64,000 nucleotides of DNA from CBDBGD01 sp965205235 (GCA_965205235.1 CBDBGD010000007.1:558001-622000), one strand, 5' to 3'; positions 1 through 7,788 are shown, counted from the stretch's first letter. Program-made: numbers and translations. The notes: generated by a model from the sequence alone, not told the origin.

Positions 1-788
1 CGACTCTAGTGTTCGGCCAGATGAACGAGCCACCGGGGGTGCGGGCCAGGGTTGGCCTCACCGGCCTGACGATGGCCGAGTACTTCCGCGACGAGGAGGG
101 CCAGGACGTCCTGCTCTTCATCGACAACATCTACCGGTACATCCTGGCGGGGATGGAAGTGTCGGCGCTGCTGGGGCGGATGCCTTCGGCGGTGGGCTAC
201 CAGCCGACGCTGGGCACGGAGATGGGCGCGCTGGAGGAGCGGATCACGTCGACCCGAAAGGGGTCGATCACATCCTTCCAGGCGATCTACGTGCCGGCCG
301 ACGACTACACGGACCCAGGCATCGTCGCCACGTTCGGACACCTGGACGCGGTGATCGCGCTGGAGCGGTCCATCGCCGAGCAGGGCCTGTACCCCGCGCT
401 GGACCCGCTGGCCTCGACCTCCCGCATCCTGGACCCGCAGGTGGTGGGGGACGAGCACTACCGGGTGGCCCGGGGCGTGCAGGCCGTGCTGCAGCGGTAC
501 CGTGACCTGCAGGACATCATCGCAATCCTGGGCGTGGAGGAGCTGTCCGAGGAGGACAAGCTGACGGTGGCGCGGGCCCGCAAGATCCAGCGCTTTCTCT
601 CCCAGCCCATGTTCGTGGCGGAGCCCTTCACGGGCCAGGAGGGGCGCTACGTGCCCGTCCGGGAGACGGTGCGGGGCTTCTCCGAGATCCTGGAGGGGAA
701 GCACGACGACCTGCCGGAGCAGGCCTTCTACATGGTGGGCTCCATCGAGGAGGCCAGGGAGAAGGCCGAGAAGATGATGGCTGCCTAG
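1..788 (+). CDS. atpD: F-type ATP synthase subunit beta (C-terminal part, cut by window edge)
   Basis: This is the catalytic beta subunit of the membrane F1Fo ATP synthase, which makes ATP from ADP and phosphate at the F1 head. The reading frame is open from the window edge (codons start at base 3), so the N-terminal barrel and P-loop lie outside. Visible family motifs are GQMNEPPG, LLFIDNIYRY, SALLGRMPSAVGYQPTLGTE, ITSTRKGSITS and the FLSQPMFVAEPFTG C-terminal region. The segment usually read FRF-QAGSEVS is YRYILAGMEVS here, a modest deviation. The gene ends nine bases before atpC, the normal end of an atp operon. The family assignment is certain; only the 5' extent is unknown. Confidence 0.97.
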   Translation, partial: TLVFGQMNEPPGVRARVGLTGLTMAEYFRDEEGQDVLLFIDNIYRYILAGMEVSALLGRMPSAVGYQPTLGTEMGALEERITSTRKGSITSFQAIYVPADDYTDPGIVATFGHLDAVIALERSIAEQGLYPALDPLASTSRILDPQVVGDEHYRVARGVQAVLQRYRDLQDIIAILGVEELSEEDKLTVARARKIQRFLSQPMFVAEPFTGQEGRYVPVRETVRGFSEILEGKHDDLPEQAFYMVGSIEEAREKAEKMMAA

Positions 789-797
789 GACCGGAAC

Positions 798-1229
798 ATG
801 GCTGTAATGAAGCTTGAAATAGTCACCGGCGAGCGCCTCGTCTACAGCGGCGAGGTGGAGGTGCTGGTGGCGCCGGGCATCGAGGGGGAGCTGGGCATTC
901 TCCCGCACCACGCTCCGCTGCTCACCATGCTCCAGCCTGGCGAAATCCGCATCGTGGTGGACGGCCAGGAGGAGTACATGGTCATCTCCGGGGGCTTCCT
1001 GGAGGTGCTGGCAAACACCGTCACCATCCTGGCCGACACGGCGGAGCGGGCCGACGAGATCGACGAGGAGCGGGCCCAGCAGGCGGTCCAGCGGGCCCAG
1101 GAGCGGCTGACCGGCCAACTGGCGGCCGACGACCTAGAGCGGGCGCTGGCGTCGATCCGGCGGGCGCAGGCGCGGGTCCACGTGGCCCGTCGGCGCCGGT
1201 CGCGGGGCGGGCCGACGCCGCTGCGGTAG
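798..1229 (+). CDS. atpC: F-type ATP synthase subunit epsilon
   Basis: The epsilon subunit is part of the central stalk of F1 and can act as an internal brake on ATP hydrolysis. The 143-residue product has the N-terminal beta-sandwich (about residues 5-88), with VAPGIEGELGILPHHAPLLT and a GGFLEV segment. A helical C-terminal domain rich in E, R, A and Q follows and ends in a short basic tail (ARRRRSRGG), which is slightly unusual. It follows atpD directly, as expected for the last gene of the operon. It converges on higA, whose stop lies 11 bases beyond. ATG at 798 is the first start in the frame. Confidence 0.95.
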   Translation: MAVMKLEIVTGERLVYSGEVEVLVAPGIEGELGILPHHAPLLTMLQPGEIRIVVDGQEEYMVISGGFLEVLANTVTILADTAERADEIDEERAQQAVQRAQERLTGQLAADDLERALASIRRAQARVHVARRRRSRGGPTPLR

Positions 1230-1240
1230 CGGCGGACTCG

Positions 1241-1537
1241 CTAGGCCGTCGTCTGCGGCTGATAGCGCTCGACGCGTATCCTGTCCTCACCCTCGCGCGC
1301 ACGGGCCAGGTCATGCGAGGCCTGCCGTCGCATCCAGAAATCCGCGCTGGACCACCCGGCCTTCTCAAGTCGAATGGCCATGTCGGGCGAGACCGCCGCG
1401 TGGCCGTTCAAGACGCGCGAGAGCGTGTGACGGGCAACGCCCAGGACCGCCGCCGCATCGGTGACACTCAGGCCAAGGGGGACCAGGCAGTTTTCCCTGA
1501 TGCTGCGGCCAGGGTGCGGGGGATTCTTCATGGCCAT
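1241..1537 (-). CDS. higA: HigA-family antitoxin (XRE-type HTH)
   Basis: This is the antitoxin of a HigBA module; HigA proteins bind and neutralise the toxin and repress their own promoter. The 98-residue protein opens with the family signature NPPHPG and has an XRE helix-turn-helix at about residues 24-55 (LSVTDAAAVLGVARHTLSRVLNG). A LEKAGWSSADFWMRRQ segment follows, also typical of HigA. It lies 16 bases downstream of the toxin on the same strand, the toxin-first order typical of higBA. A GGGAG sequence eight bases upstream favours the first ATG. The probable operator is the palindrome at 1847-1860. Confidence 0.9.
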   Translation of the reverse strand: MAMKNPPHPGRSIRENCLVPLGLSVTDAAAVLGVARHTLSRVLNGHAAVSPDMAIRLEKAGWSSADFWMRRQASHDLARAREGEDRIRVERYQPQTTA

Positions 1538-1553
1538 GGTCTCTTCTCCCGCT

Positions 1554-1832
1554 CTAGTGATAGTCGACCAGGTCTACGTCGTAGACGTTGCCGTCCTCAA
1601 ACCGGAATGTGATTCGCCAGTTTCCCGTAATCGAAATGCTCCATATTCCTCTCCGGTCGCCCCTGAGCGGATGCAGTCTATACCCCGGAAGGTCGATGTC
1701 GCTCGGTTTGGCGGCGGAATCAAGGTCCGCCAGGGCGAGAGCGATCCGATCCCATAAGTGGGCGCCTAGCCTACTAGGGTCCCTTCGCTCATAGAGTCGC
1801 CTCAGTCCTCGATGGCGAAACGACCGAATCAT
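1554..1832 (-). CDS. higB: HigB/RelE-family toxin
   Basis: This is a small basic toxin of the RelE/HigB fold; relatives cleave mRNA on the ribosome. The 92-residue product starts MIRSFRHRGLRRLYER and contains LPGYRLHPLRGDRRGIWSI and NWRITFRFEDGNVYDVDLVDYH, matching the usual HigB ending. The ATG at 1832 is chosen because the protein aligns from there. It has almost no leader: the -10 box (1839-1844) lies six bases upstream, so the transcript is probably leaderless. It is paired with higA. Functional activity cannot be judged from sequence. Confidence 0.88.
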   Translation of the reverse strand: MIRSFRHRGLRRLYERRDPSRLGAHLWDRIALALADLDSAAKPSDIDLPGYRLHPLRGDRRGIWSISITGNWRITFRFEDGNVYDVDLVDYH

Positions 1833-1838
1833 AGAGGG

Positions 1839-1867
1839 ATTATATCGTGTACCGGTACACATATCAA
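1839..1867 (-). promoter_or_regulatory. higBA promoter with palindromic operator in the spacer
   Basis: Read on the minus strand, a -35 TTGATA (1862-1867) and a perfect -10 TATAAT (1839-1844) are separated by 17 bases. The spacer holds a perfect 14-base palindrome, GTGTACCGGTACAC, at 1847-1860. Its position between the boxes is what one expects of a HigA operator that blocks polymerase. The predicted transcription start falls at or next to the higB ATG (1832). The boxes and palindrome are seen directly; binding by HigA is inferred. Confidence 0.82.
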
Positions 1868-1912
1868 AGGTTGGGCTATCAAACCGTCGGGACCGACTGG
1901 AGAACCACAGGT

Positions 1913-1942
1913 ATTGCATTACAAACTAGTTTGCAATACAAT
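1913..1942 (+). promoter_or_regulatory. 30-bp imperfect palindrome overlapping a promoter
   Basis: Bases 1913-1942 form a near-perfect inverted repeat centred between 1927 and 1928, with 13 of 15 base pairs matching and a perfect 12-base core CAAACTAGTTTG. It coincides with a plausible sigma-70 promoter: TTGCAT at 1914-1919, 17 bases, then TACAAT at 1937-1942. A regulator bound here would cover both boxes. The likely regulated genes are the membrane protein at 1987 and the winged-helix regulator at 2616, so autoregulation is the simplest model (inference). Confidence 0.65.
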
Positions 1943-1986
1943 GCATCTATCAGAGCACGGGAATCAGGGAAAGGCGGAGGTGCAGC

Positions 1987-2619
1987 ATGGCTAAAGCGGA
2001 CAGCGAGAGCGTCGGGTTCACGCCGCAGGAGGGCTGGCAAACGCTCCACGAGACGATGGACCGAACGCGGAGCTCCATGTACGTGGCCGGGTCAGCGCCG
2101 ATCATGCTGTTGTGGGCCGGCATCGCAGCGGTCGGACTTGGGATTCAGTCCACCATGATGGCGCTTGCGCCCGACTTTATGGACAGCAACCCATGGGTCT
2201 TCGGCGTGTTGTGGGGAAGCCTGATGGTGCCGGGAATGGTCGGCAGCGGGTTCATCGGGCACAACGCCGGCAGGAGGGTCGCGCCGGGCGACGCCGCTCG
2301 CAGCGCGGGGAAACGGGTGTTCCTCTACTGGCTGGCGGTGGTGGCGGCGATGTTCATCATCCCGTCGGCGGCCGGCATGTGGAACGCAGAGGACGGGGAG
2401 CAGATTCCGATGGTCACCATAGGCATCGTGTCGCTCGGATACATCCTCTTCGGCATCATGCACCATCCGGCGCTGGCCGCCGTGGGGGTGGGGTTCGCCG
2501 CTGCGTTCTACGTCCCCAGCGTCATCCTGGGCGAGTTTTCGATGGCGGTGTCGGGAGGGCTGATGCTGGTCGTGGTGGCCCTGGGCGCGTGGTGGATGCG
2601 CAGGAGCGGCGTCAGTTGA
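1987..2619 (+). CDS. Multi-pass membrane protein of unknown function
   Basis: The function is not recognised. The 210-residue product has a soluble N-terminus of about 30 residues (TPQEGWQTLHETMDRTRSSM), then about six hydrophobic segments near residues 32-52, 68-90, 108-127, 141-158, 160-180 and 185-203. It ends in a short basic tail. A strong ribosome-binding site (GGCGGAGGT) sits just upstream of the ATG. The stop overlaps the start of a winged-helix regulator, so the two are co-translated. Such pairs often mean that the regulator controls the membrane protein; that link is inference. Confidence 0.8.
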   Translation: MAKADSESVGFTPQEGWQTLHETMDRTRSSMYVAGSAPIMLLWAGIAAVGLGIQSTMMALAPDFMDSNPWVFGVLWGSLMVPGMVGSGFIGHNAGRRVAPGDAARSAGKRVFLYWLAVVAAMFIIPSAAGMWNAEDGEQIPMVTIGIVSLGYILFGIMHHPALAAVGVGFAAAFYVPSVILGEFSMAVSGGLMLVVVALGAWWMRRSGVS

Positions 2620-2930
2620 TCGACGAGGGGGTCCTGCTCAACGAGACCATCCACCAGTCCACCCGGCTGCGCATCATGACCATGCTGGTCTCGCAGCCCG
2701 AGGCGGACCGGCTGGCCTACGGCCTCATCCAGAAGACACTCGATCTGACGGGCGGAAACCTGACCACGCATCTGCGCAAGCTGGAAGAGGCCGACTACCT
2801 GGTCATGACCAAGGAGTTCGTGGACTCCAAGCCTCGGACGTGGGTGCAGGCGACGCCGACCGGTCGCCGCGCGTTCGCGGAGTACCTTGCGAGCCTGGAG
2901 AAGGCGCTGAACTGGCAGGCGCCCAGGTAG
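2616..2930 (+). CDS. Winged-helix transcriptional regulator
   Basis: A 104-residue DNA-binding protein of the small MarR/ArsR-like winged-helix type. Near the N-terminus is NETIHQSTRLRIMTMLVSQP, then the recognition region TLDLTGGNLTTHLRKLEEADYL, then a wing with KEFVDSKPRTWVQATPTGR. No ATG precedes the domain. The chosen start is TTG at 2616, which forms a TTGA overlap with the upstream stop and has AGGAG nine bases before it. It is the best candidate to bind the palindrome at 1913-1942. No ligand-binding domain is seen. Confidence 0.83.
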   Translation: MIDEGVLLNETIHQSTRLRIMTMLVSQPEADRLAYGLIQKTLDLTGGNLTTHLRKLEEADYLVMTKEFVDSKPRTWVQATPTGRRAFAEYLASLEKALNWQAPR

Positions 2931-2933
2931 ACG

Positions 2934-3563
2934 TCAGGCGGGGGCGCGCAGGTAGTAGGTCATCGACTGGAGGGCCAGGACGGGGTCGATGCTGCGCAGG
3001 GTGACGTCGTCGGGCACGGGGGGCGAGGTGGGGGCGTAGTTGAGGAGCGACTTGATGCCGCAGCGGACCAGCAGGTCGACGACCTCCTGGGTCCGGGCTG
3101 CGGGCACGGCCACGATGGCCATGCGGATGTCCTCGCGCTCGATGGTCTCGCACAGGTCCTCCATGGGGCGGACGGGGATGCCGCCCACCTGCTGGTCGAC
3201 CATGTCGGGGTCGGCGTCGAAGGCGGCGACGACGCGAAAGCCCTCCGGCGCGAAGCCGGGGTAGCTGATGATGGCCCGGCCCAGTCGCCCCACGCCGACG
3301 ACGGCGAGGTTCCACTCGAGGTCGAGGCCGAGGATGCGGCGCAGCTCGACGAAGAGGTAGTTCACGCTGTAGCCGCGGCCCTGCTTGCCGAACCGGCCGA
3401 AGTAGCTGAGGTCCTTGCGGATCTGGGCCGGAGTCATCTGGAGGACCTTGCCCAGGTGCTGGGAACTGACGACCTCCGTGCCCTGGTCAAGCAGCGTCTT
3501 GAGGACGCGGACGTACTGGGGCAGACGGTTTACGACGACCTCGGGTACCGCCATCTCCCTCAA
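2934..3563 (-). CDS. rex: Redox-sensing transcriptional repressor Rex
   Basis: Rex senses the NADH/NAD+ ratio and represses fermentation and respiration genes when NADH is low. The 209-residue product has an N-terminal winged helix (RLPQYVRVLKTLLDQG, SSQHLGKVLQMTPAQIRKDL, then YFGRFGKQGRGY). A Rossmann domain follows with VVGVGRLGRAIISYPGF and AAFDADPDMVDQQVGG, and the protein ends with the family-typical LNYAP segment. Length fits the family. The first ATG is used; an ATG three codons later is possible. It converges with the upstream regulator, leaving three bases between stops. A Rex-box-like site overlaps its own promoter. Confidence 0.95.
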   Translation of the reverse strand: MREMAVPEVVVNRLPQYVRVLKTLLDQGTEVVSSQHLGKVLQMTPAQIRKDLSYFGRFGKQGRGYSVNYLFVELRRILGLDLEWNLAVVGVGRLGRAIISYPGFAPEGFRVVAAFDADPDMVDQQVGGIPVRPMEDLCETIEREDIRMAIVAVPAARTQEVVDLLVRCGIKSLLNYAPTSPPVPDDVTLRSIDPVLALQSMTYYLRAPA

Positions 3564-3610
3564 CCCCTCGCTCTAGGTGGAGAGCCGGTAGCCTGACATA
3601 ACATTGGGCA

Positions 3611-3640
3611 ATTGTACTTGGCTTCACAATCGAGCGTCAA
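3611..3640 (-). promoter_or_regulatory. rex promoter with candidate Rex box
   Basis: On the minus strand TTGACG (3635-3640) and TACAAT (3611-3616) are 18 bases apart, a good sigma-70 promoter for rex. The interval 3612-3629 reads TTGTGAAGCCAAGTACAA. Against the Rex consensus TTGTGAANNNNTTCACAA the left half matches 7 of 7 and the right half 4 of 7. The site covers the -10 box, so Rex binding would block initiation. Autoregulation by Rex is known in other bacteria; here it is inferred. Confidence 0.7.
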
Positions 3641-3757
3641 GGCGCGGGAGGCGGCCGTGGGTGTGTGGAAGTTCTCATGTGGTGATAAGCTGTGTGTCCA
3701 TCGCCGCGAGAGTAACCAGCGATAACCGCCCACGACCCTACCCCATAGGAGAAAAGA

Positions 3758-4102
3758 ATGAATGCCAGACTGCGTGACGGGATGATTGCCATCCTTGAAC
3801 CGCTTGCAGCAGACGGTAGTGCGTCTTGGAGCACTGACATTTTCCTTGACGATGAAGGTGAGAATCAGCCTGACTTCCATGCTGGCTTCGCACTCATCTC
3901 CGCGGGACACTTGAGGTGGTTTGAGCGCCCTGGCAGGAGTGGATACTGGATAACCCTGAGCGGGTTCGCATATCTGGAGGAGTTGAAGGCTCCACGATGG
4001 GCGTGGGTGAAGCAACACTGGTTTGCCGCCTTAGTGGCCTCTGCGACGATAGTCCTCTCCATCGCATCTGCCACGGCACAGATGTGGGTAGCTTTCTCCT
4101 AG
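3758..4102 (+). CDS. Hypothetical protein with C-terminal membrane anchor
   Basis: The function is not recognised. The 114-residue product has a soluble N-terminal part of about 85 residues. That part resembles small winged-helix-like proteins whose last strand reads GYWITLSGFAYLEEL, close in style to DUF2513-type proteins. A single hydrophobic segment follows (ALVASATIVLSIASATAQMWVAF). A good ribosome-binding site (AGGAG) lies about eight bases before the ATG. It stands alone between rex and a promoter at 4150. The opposite strand is also open for about 150 codons, but with no recognisable features. Confidence 0.65.
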   Translation: MNARLRDGMIAILEPLAADGSASWSTDIFLDDEGENQPDFHAGFALISAGHLRWFERPGRSGYWITLSGFAYLEELKAPRWAWVKQHWFAALVASATIVLSIASATAQMWVAFS

Positions 4103-4149
4103 CCTGCTCCGAGACTTCAGGCTGAGTCACTACCCTACCGGCAGTTTCG

Positions 4150-4178
4150 TTGACACCCCCAAACCCCTCTGCTAGCCT
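4150..4178 (+). promoter_or_regulatory. Promoter of the epimerase-folC-fabF operon
   Basis: A perfect -35 TTGACA at 4150-4155 is followed after 17 bases by TAGCCT at 4173-4178 (TANNNT class). The predicted start of transcription lies about 20 bases before the ATG at 4206. The same kind of -10 (TAGCAT) occurs at the mtnA promoter. Confidence 0.7.
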
Positions 4179-4205
4179 TGCAGGACGCCCACGCAGGAGC
4201 CGACA

Positions 4206-5156
4206 ATGCTGCTTGTCACAGGGGCATCGGGCTTCTTGGGACGGCGTGTCGTCCAAGCCCTTCAGCAGGCGGGGCACTCCCCGGTACGCTGCCTCCTCCA
4301 TCGCTCTCCCGGCGACGGCGCGTTGCCCGATGGGGTCGAGTACGCCCACGGGAGCGTGCAGGACCCCGCATCGCTCGCCGCGGCCATGGACGGCGTCGAC
4401 GCCGTCGTGCACCTGGTGGGCATCATCCGCGAGCGTCCTCCTTCGAGCACCTTCGCTGGCGTGAACCATGGGGGGACCCGCAACGTCGCGGAGGCGGCGA
4501 AGGCCGCCGGGGTGAGGCACGTCGTCTACGTCAGCGCGCTCGGCGCGCGGGACGACGCCCGGTTCCCCTACGCTCGCAGCAAGTGGCTGGGCGAGCAGGA
4601 GATCATCGGGAGCGGCGTGCCGTACACGATCCTGCGCCCGTCGATCCTGTTCGGGGAGGGCGATGAGTTCTTCAACACGCTGGCGGCGCTGGTGAAGATG
4701 CTCCCCCTGGTGCCCGTCGCGGGCAGCGGCGCAAACCGCTTCCAGCCCATCGCCGCCGACGACGTCGCCCGGTGCGTTGCGACTGCCGTGCTGCGAGAGG
4801 CGTACTACGGCCGGGTGATCGAGGTGGGCGGGCCTCGCCAGTACACCTACAGGGAACTGCTGCGCACAGTGGCGACCGTGCTGGGCGTGCGGCGGCTGCG
4901 GGTCCACGTGCCGATCGTCTGCATGCGGACCATGGCCGCGGTCATGGAGTGCGTGCTGCCGCGGCCGCCGGTGACGAGGGAGCAGCTTCGGTACCTGGAC
5001 CTGGACAGCGTGGCCGATGAGGATGCCGTGGAGCGCGAGTTCGCCTTTGCGCCCCAGCCGCTGGAGGAGGGGCTGGGGTACATCCGGTCGCTGCGGCTGC
5101 GGCACGCCATGGCGATGCTGATGGGCATGATGCCCCGGCAGGTCCGCGACCACTGA
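4206..5156 (+). CDS. NAD(P)-binding epimerase-like protein (NDUFA9-like SDR)
   Basis: An atypical short-chain dehydrogenase of the NmrA/NDUFA9-like group. The 316-residue product starts with a Rossmann fold (LLVTGASGFLGRRVVQAL), then VVHLVGIIRE, VYVSALGA and YARSKWLGEQEIIGSGVPYTILRPS, which carries the Y-x3-K pair. Bacterial relatives are annotated as complex I NDUFA9-type or sugar epimerases; the substrate cannot be told. A hydrophobic patch near residues 238-255 could touch the membrane. GGAG lies six bases before the ATG. It leads an operon, with folC starting 10 bases after its stop. Confidence 0.85.
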   Translation: MLLVTGASGFLGRRVVQALQQAGHSPVRCLLHRSPGDGALPDGVEYAHGSVQDPASLAAAMDGVDAVVHLVGIIRERPPSSTFAGVNHGGTRNVAEAAKAAGVRHVVYVSALGARDDARFPYARSKWLGEQEIIGSGVPYTILRPSILFGEGDEFFNTLAALVKMLPLVPVAGSGANRFQPIAADDVARCVATAVLREAYYGRVIEVGGPRQYTYRELLRTVATVLGVRRLRVHVPIVCMRTMAAVMECVLPRPPVTREQLRYLDLDSVADEDAVEREFAFAPQPLEEGLGYIRSLRLRHAMAMLMGMMPRQVRDH

Positions 5157-5166
5157 GGGGAGCGAC

Positions 5167-6534
5167 ATGGACTACAACAGCGCGCTCCACCACCTGCTGA
5201 GCCTCGTCGACCTGGAGCGGACCGCGGGTCCGCCCCATCGAAAGTACAAGCTGGAGCGCATGCAGGCGCTGGCCCAGAGGCTGGGCGACCCGCAGGACGT
5301 CACCCCCACGGTCCACATCACCGGCACCAAGGGCAAGGGAAGCACGGCCGCGATGGTGACCTCCGTACTGGAGCAGGCCGGGCTCGCTCCGGGGCTGTAC
5401 ACGTCGCCGCACCTGCACGCCTTCCGGGAGCGCATCCGGCTGGGGCAGGAGCCGGTGTCGGAGGCGGTCTTCGGCGACCTCATGGGCCAGGTCTGGCCCG
5501 TCATCGAGGCCATGGCATCAGACTCGAGCTACGGACGGGTGACCACCTTCGAGGCGCTCACGGCCATGGCCTTCCTCTGCTACGTCCAGTCGCAGCGGCG
5601 GTTCCAGGTGCTGGAGGTGGGGCTGGGGGGCACGCTGGACGCCACGAACATCGTCGAGCGCCCGCTGGTCTGCGTCATCACCCCCATCTCCCTGGACCAC
5701 ACGCAGGTGCTGGGCGACACGGTGGAGGCCATCGCCCGCGACAAGGCGGGGATCATCAAGCCCGGCGCGACGGTCGTCGTCGGGCTGCAGGAGGCGGCGG
5801 CGATGGCGGTCCTGGAGGAGGCGTGCAGGTCGAGAGGCGCGAGGCTGGTCAAGGTGGAGGAGGTCTACAGCTCCGAGCTCCTGGACTGGGACGTGGAAGG
5901 CCAGACGTTCCGGGTCTCCGGCCCTTCGGGCAGCCGAACGCTGCGGATACCCCTGCTGGGGCGGCACCAGATCGAGAACGCCTGCTGCGCAGTGGCGGCG
6001 GCGGAGGCGCTCGCAGGGGAGGGCGTCGGCGTGGACGCGAGGGCGATCGAGGAGGGGCTGCTCAACGTCCGATGGCCGGGGCGGCTGGAGGTGGTGGAGA
6101 CGTCGCCGCTGGTGCTGGCGGACGGCGCGCACAACCCGCATGCCATGCGCGCTTTGACCCGGGCGGTGCGGGAGTACTTTCCCGGCCGGTCGAGTATCCT
6201 GGTCATGGGCTTCTCCGACGGCCACCACCTGGAGGGCGTCGTCGCGGAGGCTGCGGCCCTGCAGCCGCGGCTGGTCATCGCCACCCGGTCGCGGCACCCT
6301 CGCGCCGTGGCCCCTCGACGCATCGCAGAGCACTTCGCGCAGTACGCCGTCCCCGTCGAGGAGGTGGACGACGTCGGCCGCGCGGTGGACCGAGCCATCG
6401 AGCTAGCGGGCGGCGGCGACCTGGTGCTGGGCACAGGGTCGCTTTTCGCGGTGGCGGAGCTGCGGGAGCATTTGAAGGGGATACCCCCTGAGGTGTACCC
6501 TGAGATGCAGAGAACGATCACGGCAACGAGGTAA
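5167..6534 (+). CDS. folC: Bifunctional folylpolyglutamate synthase / dihydrofolate synthase
   Basis: FolC adds glutamate to dihydropteroate or to folates, using ATP in the cytoplasm. The 455-residue product has the Mur-ligase layout: ATP loop ITGTKGKGSTAAM (about residues 50-62), folate-binding TSPHLHAFRERI, LEVGLGGTLDATNIV, and ISLDHTQVLGDTVEAIARDKAGIIK. A C-terminal domain has LADGAHNPHAM. Length and motifs are standard. GGGGAG lies just before the ATG. It is the middle gene of a three-gene operon; fabF begins three bases after its stop. Confidence 0.95.
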   Translation: MDYNSALHHLLSLVDLERTAGPPHRKYKLERMQALAQRLGDPQDVTPTVHITGTKGKGSTAAMVTSVLEQAGLAPGLYTSPHLHAFRERIRLGQEPVSEAVFGDLMGQVWPVIEAMASDSSYGRVTTFEALTAMAFLCYVQSQRRFQVLEVGLGGTLDATNIVERPLVCVITPISLDHTQVLGDTVEAIARDKAGIIKPGATVVVGLQEAAAMAVLEEACRSRGARLVKVEEVYSSELLDWDVEGQTFRVSGPSGSRTLRIPLLGRHQIENACCAVAAAEALAGEGVGVDARAIEEGLLNVRWPGRLEVVETSPLVLADGAHNPHAMRALTRAVREYFPGRSSILVMGFSDGHHLEGVVAEAAALQPRLVIATRSRHPRAVAPRRIAEHFAQYAVPVEEVDDVGRAVDRAIELAGGGDLVLGTGSLFAVAELREHLKGIPPEVYPEMQRTITATR

Positions 6535-6537
6535 GCA

Positions 6538-7788
6538 ATGGAGCAGCGACGGCGCGTAGTCATCACGGGGATGGGCGCCATGACTCCCCTGGGCGAAGAC
6601 GTGGGCGAGTACTGGGCGAGCCTGGTGCAGGGACGCTCGGGCATCGGCCCCATGACTCAGTGCGACCCCACGGGCTTCCCCTGCCGCGTGGCCGGGGAGG
6701 TCCGCACCTTCGATCCCGGCCGCTACATGAACCCCAAGGAGGCGCGGCGGATGTCGCGCTTCAGCCAGCTGGCCGTCGCTGCGGCGCTGCAGGCGCGAGA
6801 GGACGCGGGCGCCAGCCTCGCCGACACGCCGCCGGAGCGCCTGGGCGTGGTCCTGGGCAACGGCATCGGGGGCATCCCGGACATCGAGGCGCAGTGCGGG
6901 GTGATGACGGCCCGCGGCGGCATGCGGGTGTCGCCCTTCTTCATTCCGATGATCCTGCCCAACATGGCCGCGGCCAACGTGAGCCGCCTGCTGGGCCTGC
7001 AGGGCTACACCTCAACGGTCATCACCGCATGCGCGGCGGGAACGCAGGCCCTGGGCGACGGGGCGGAGATTGTCCGGCGGGGTCTGGCCGACGCGGTCTA
7101 CGCAGGCGGGACGGAGGCAGGCATCACGACCCTGGCGCTGTCGGGCTTCTCCGTGATGAAGGCGCTGACGGAGCGCAACGAGGAGCCGGAGCGGGCCAGC
7201 CGCCCCTTCGACGCACAGCGGGACGGCTTCGCGCCGGCGGAGGGCTCGGCGGTGCTGGTGCTGGAGGAGCTGGAGCACGCTCTGCGCCGCGGCGCACGCA
7301 TCTACGCCGAGGTGGCGGGCTACGGCGTCTCATCGGACGCGTTCCACCCCGTGCAGCCGACCGAGGACGGCAGCGGCCCCGCACGGGCGATCGCGTGGGC
7401 GCTACAGGACGCCGGCATCACGCCGGAGGACGTGGACTACATCAACGCCCACGGCACGTCGACGCCACTGAACGACGCGGCCGAGACCGCGGCGATAAAG
7501 CGGGTCTTCGGACCGCAGGCCGCCCACGTCCCCATCAGCTCGACGAAGTCGATGGTGGGGCACGCCATGGGCGGCTCCGGGGCGGTGGAGGCGGTGGCCG
7601 TGGTCAAGACCATCGAGTCAGGGACCATCCACCCCACCGTCAACTACGAGTTCCCCGACCCCGTCTGCGACCTGGACTACGTGCCGAACGTGGCGCGGCA
7701 GAAGGACGTGAACGTGGCGCTGTCCAACAGCTTTGGCTTTGGGGGACAGAACGCCTCCCTGGTCATCAAGCGCTTCGTGGAGGCGTAG
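6538..7788 (+). CDS. fabF: Beta-ketoacyl-ACP synthase II
   Basis: FabF condenses malonyl-ACP with a growing acyl-ACP in fatty acid elongation. The 416-residue product begins RRRVVITGMGAMTPLG. It carries the catalytic triad: Cys in TACAAGTQALGDG (about residue 164), His in NAHGTSTPLND and His in VGHAMGGSGAVE, plus the C-terminal NSFGFGGQNASLV. Length is normal. It closes the operon with folC and the epimerase. It converges on the SWIM gene, with 44 bases between the stops and no clear T-rich terminator. Confidence 0.95.
   Translation: MEQRRRVVITGMGAMTPLGEDVGEYWASLVQGRSGIGPMTQCDPTGFPCRVAGEVRTFDPGRYMNPKEARRMSRFSQLAVAAALQAREDAGASLADTPPERLGVVLGNGIGGIPDIEAQCGVMTARGGMRVSPFFIPMILPNMAAANVSRLLGLQGYTSTVITACAAGTQALGDGAEIVRRGLADAVYAGGTEAGITTLALSGFSVMKALTERNEEPERASRPFDAQRDGFAPAEGSAVLVLEELEHALRRGARIYAEVAGYGVSSDAFHPVQPTEDGSGPARAIAWALQDAGITPEDVDYINAHGTSTPLNDAAETAAIKRVFGPQAAHVPISSTKSMVGHAMGGSGAVEAVAVVKTIESGTIHPTVNYEFPDPVCDLDYVPNVARQKDVNVALSNSFGFGGQNASLVIKRFVEA

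Noticed and set aside
1241..1867. HigBA as part of a larger mobile island
   Set aside because: No integrase, direct repeats or composition change were seen around it; it simply sits between atpC and a housekeeping region.
3560..4018. A 152-codon minus-strand frame opposite the hypothetical gene at 3758
   Set aside because: It has no domain features and no ribosome-binding site; the plus-strand frame has a good site and a membrane helix.
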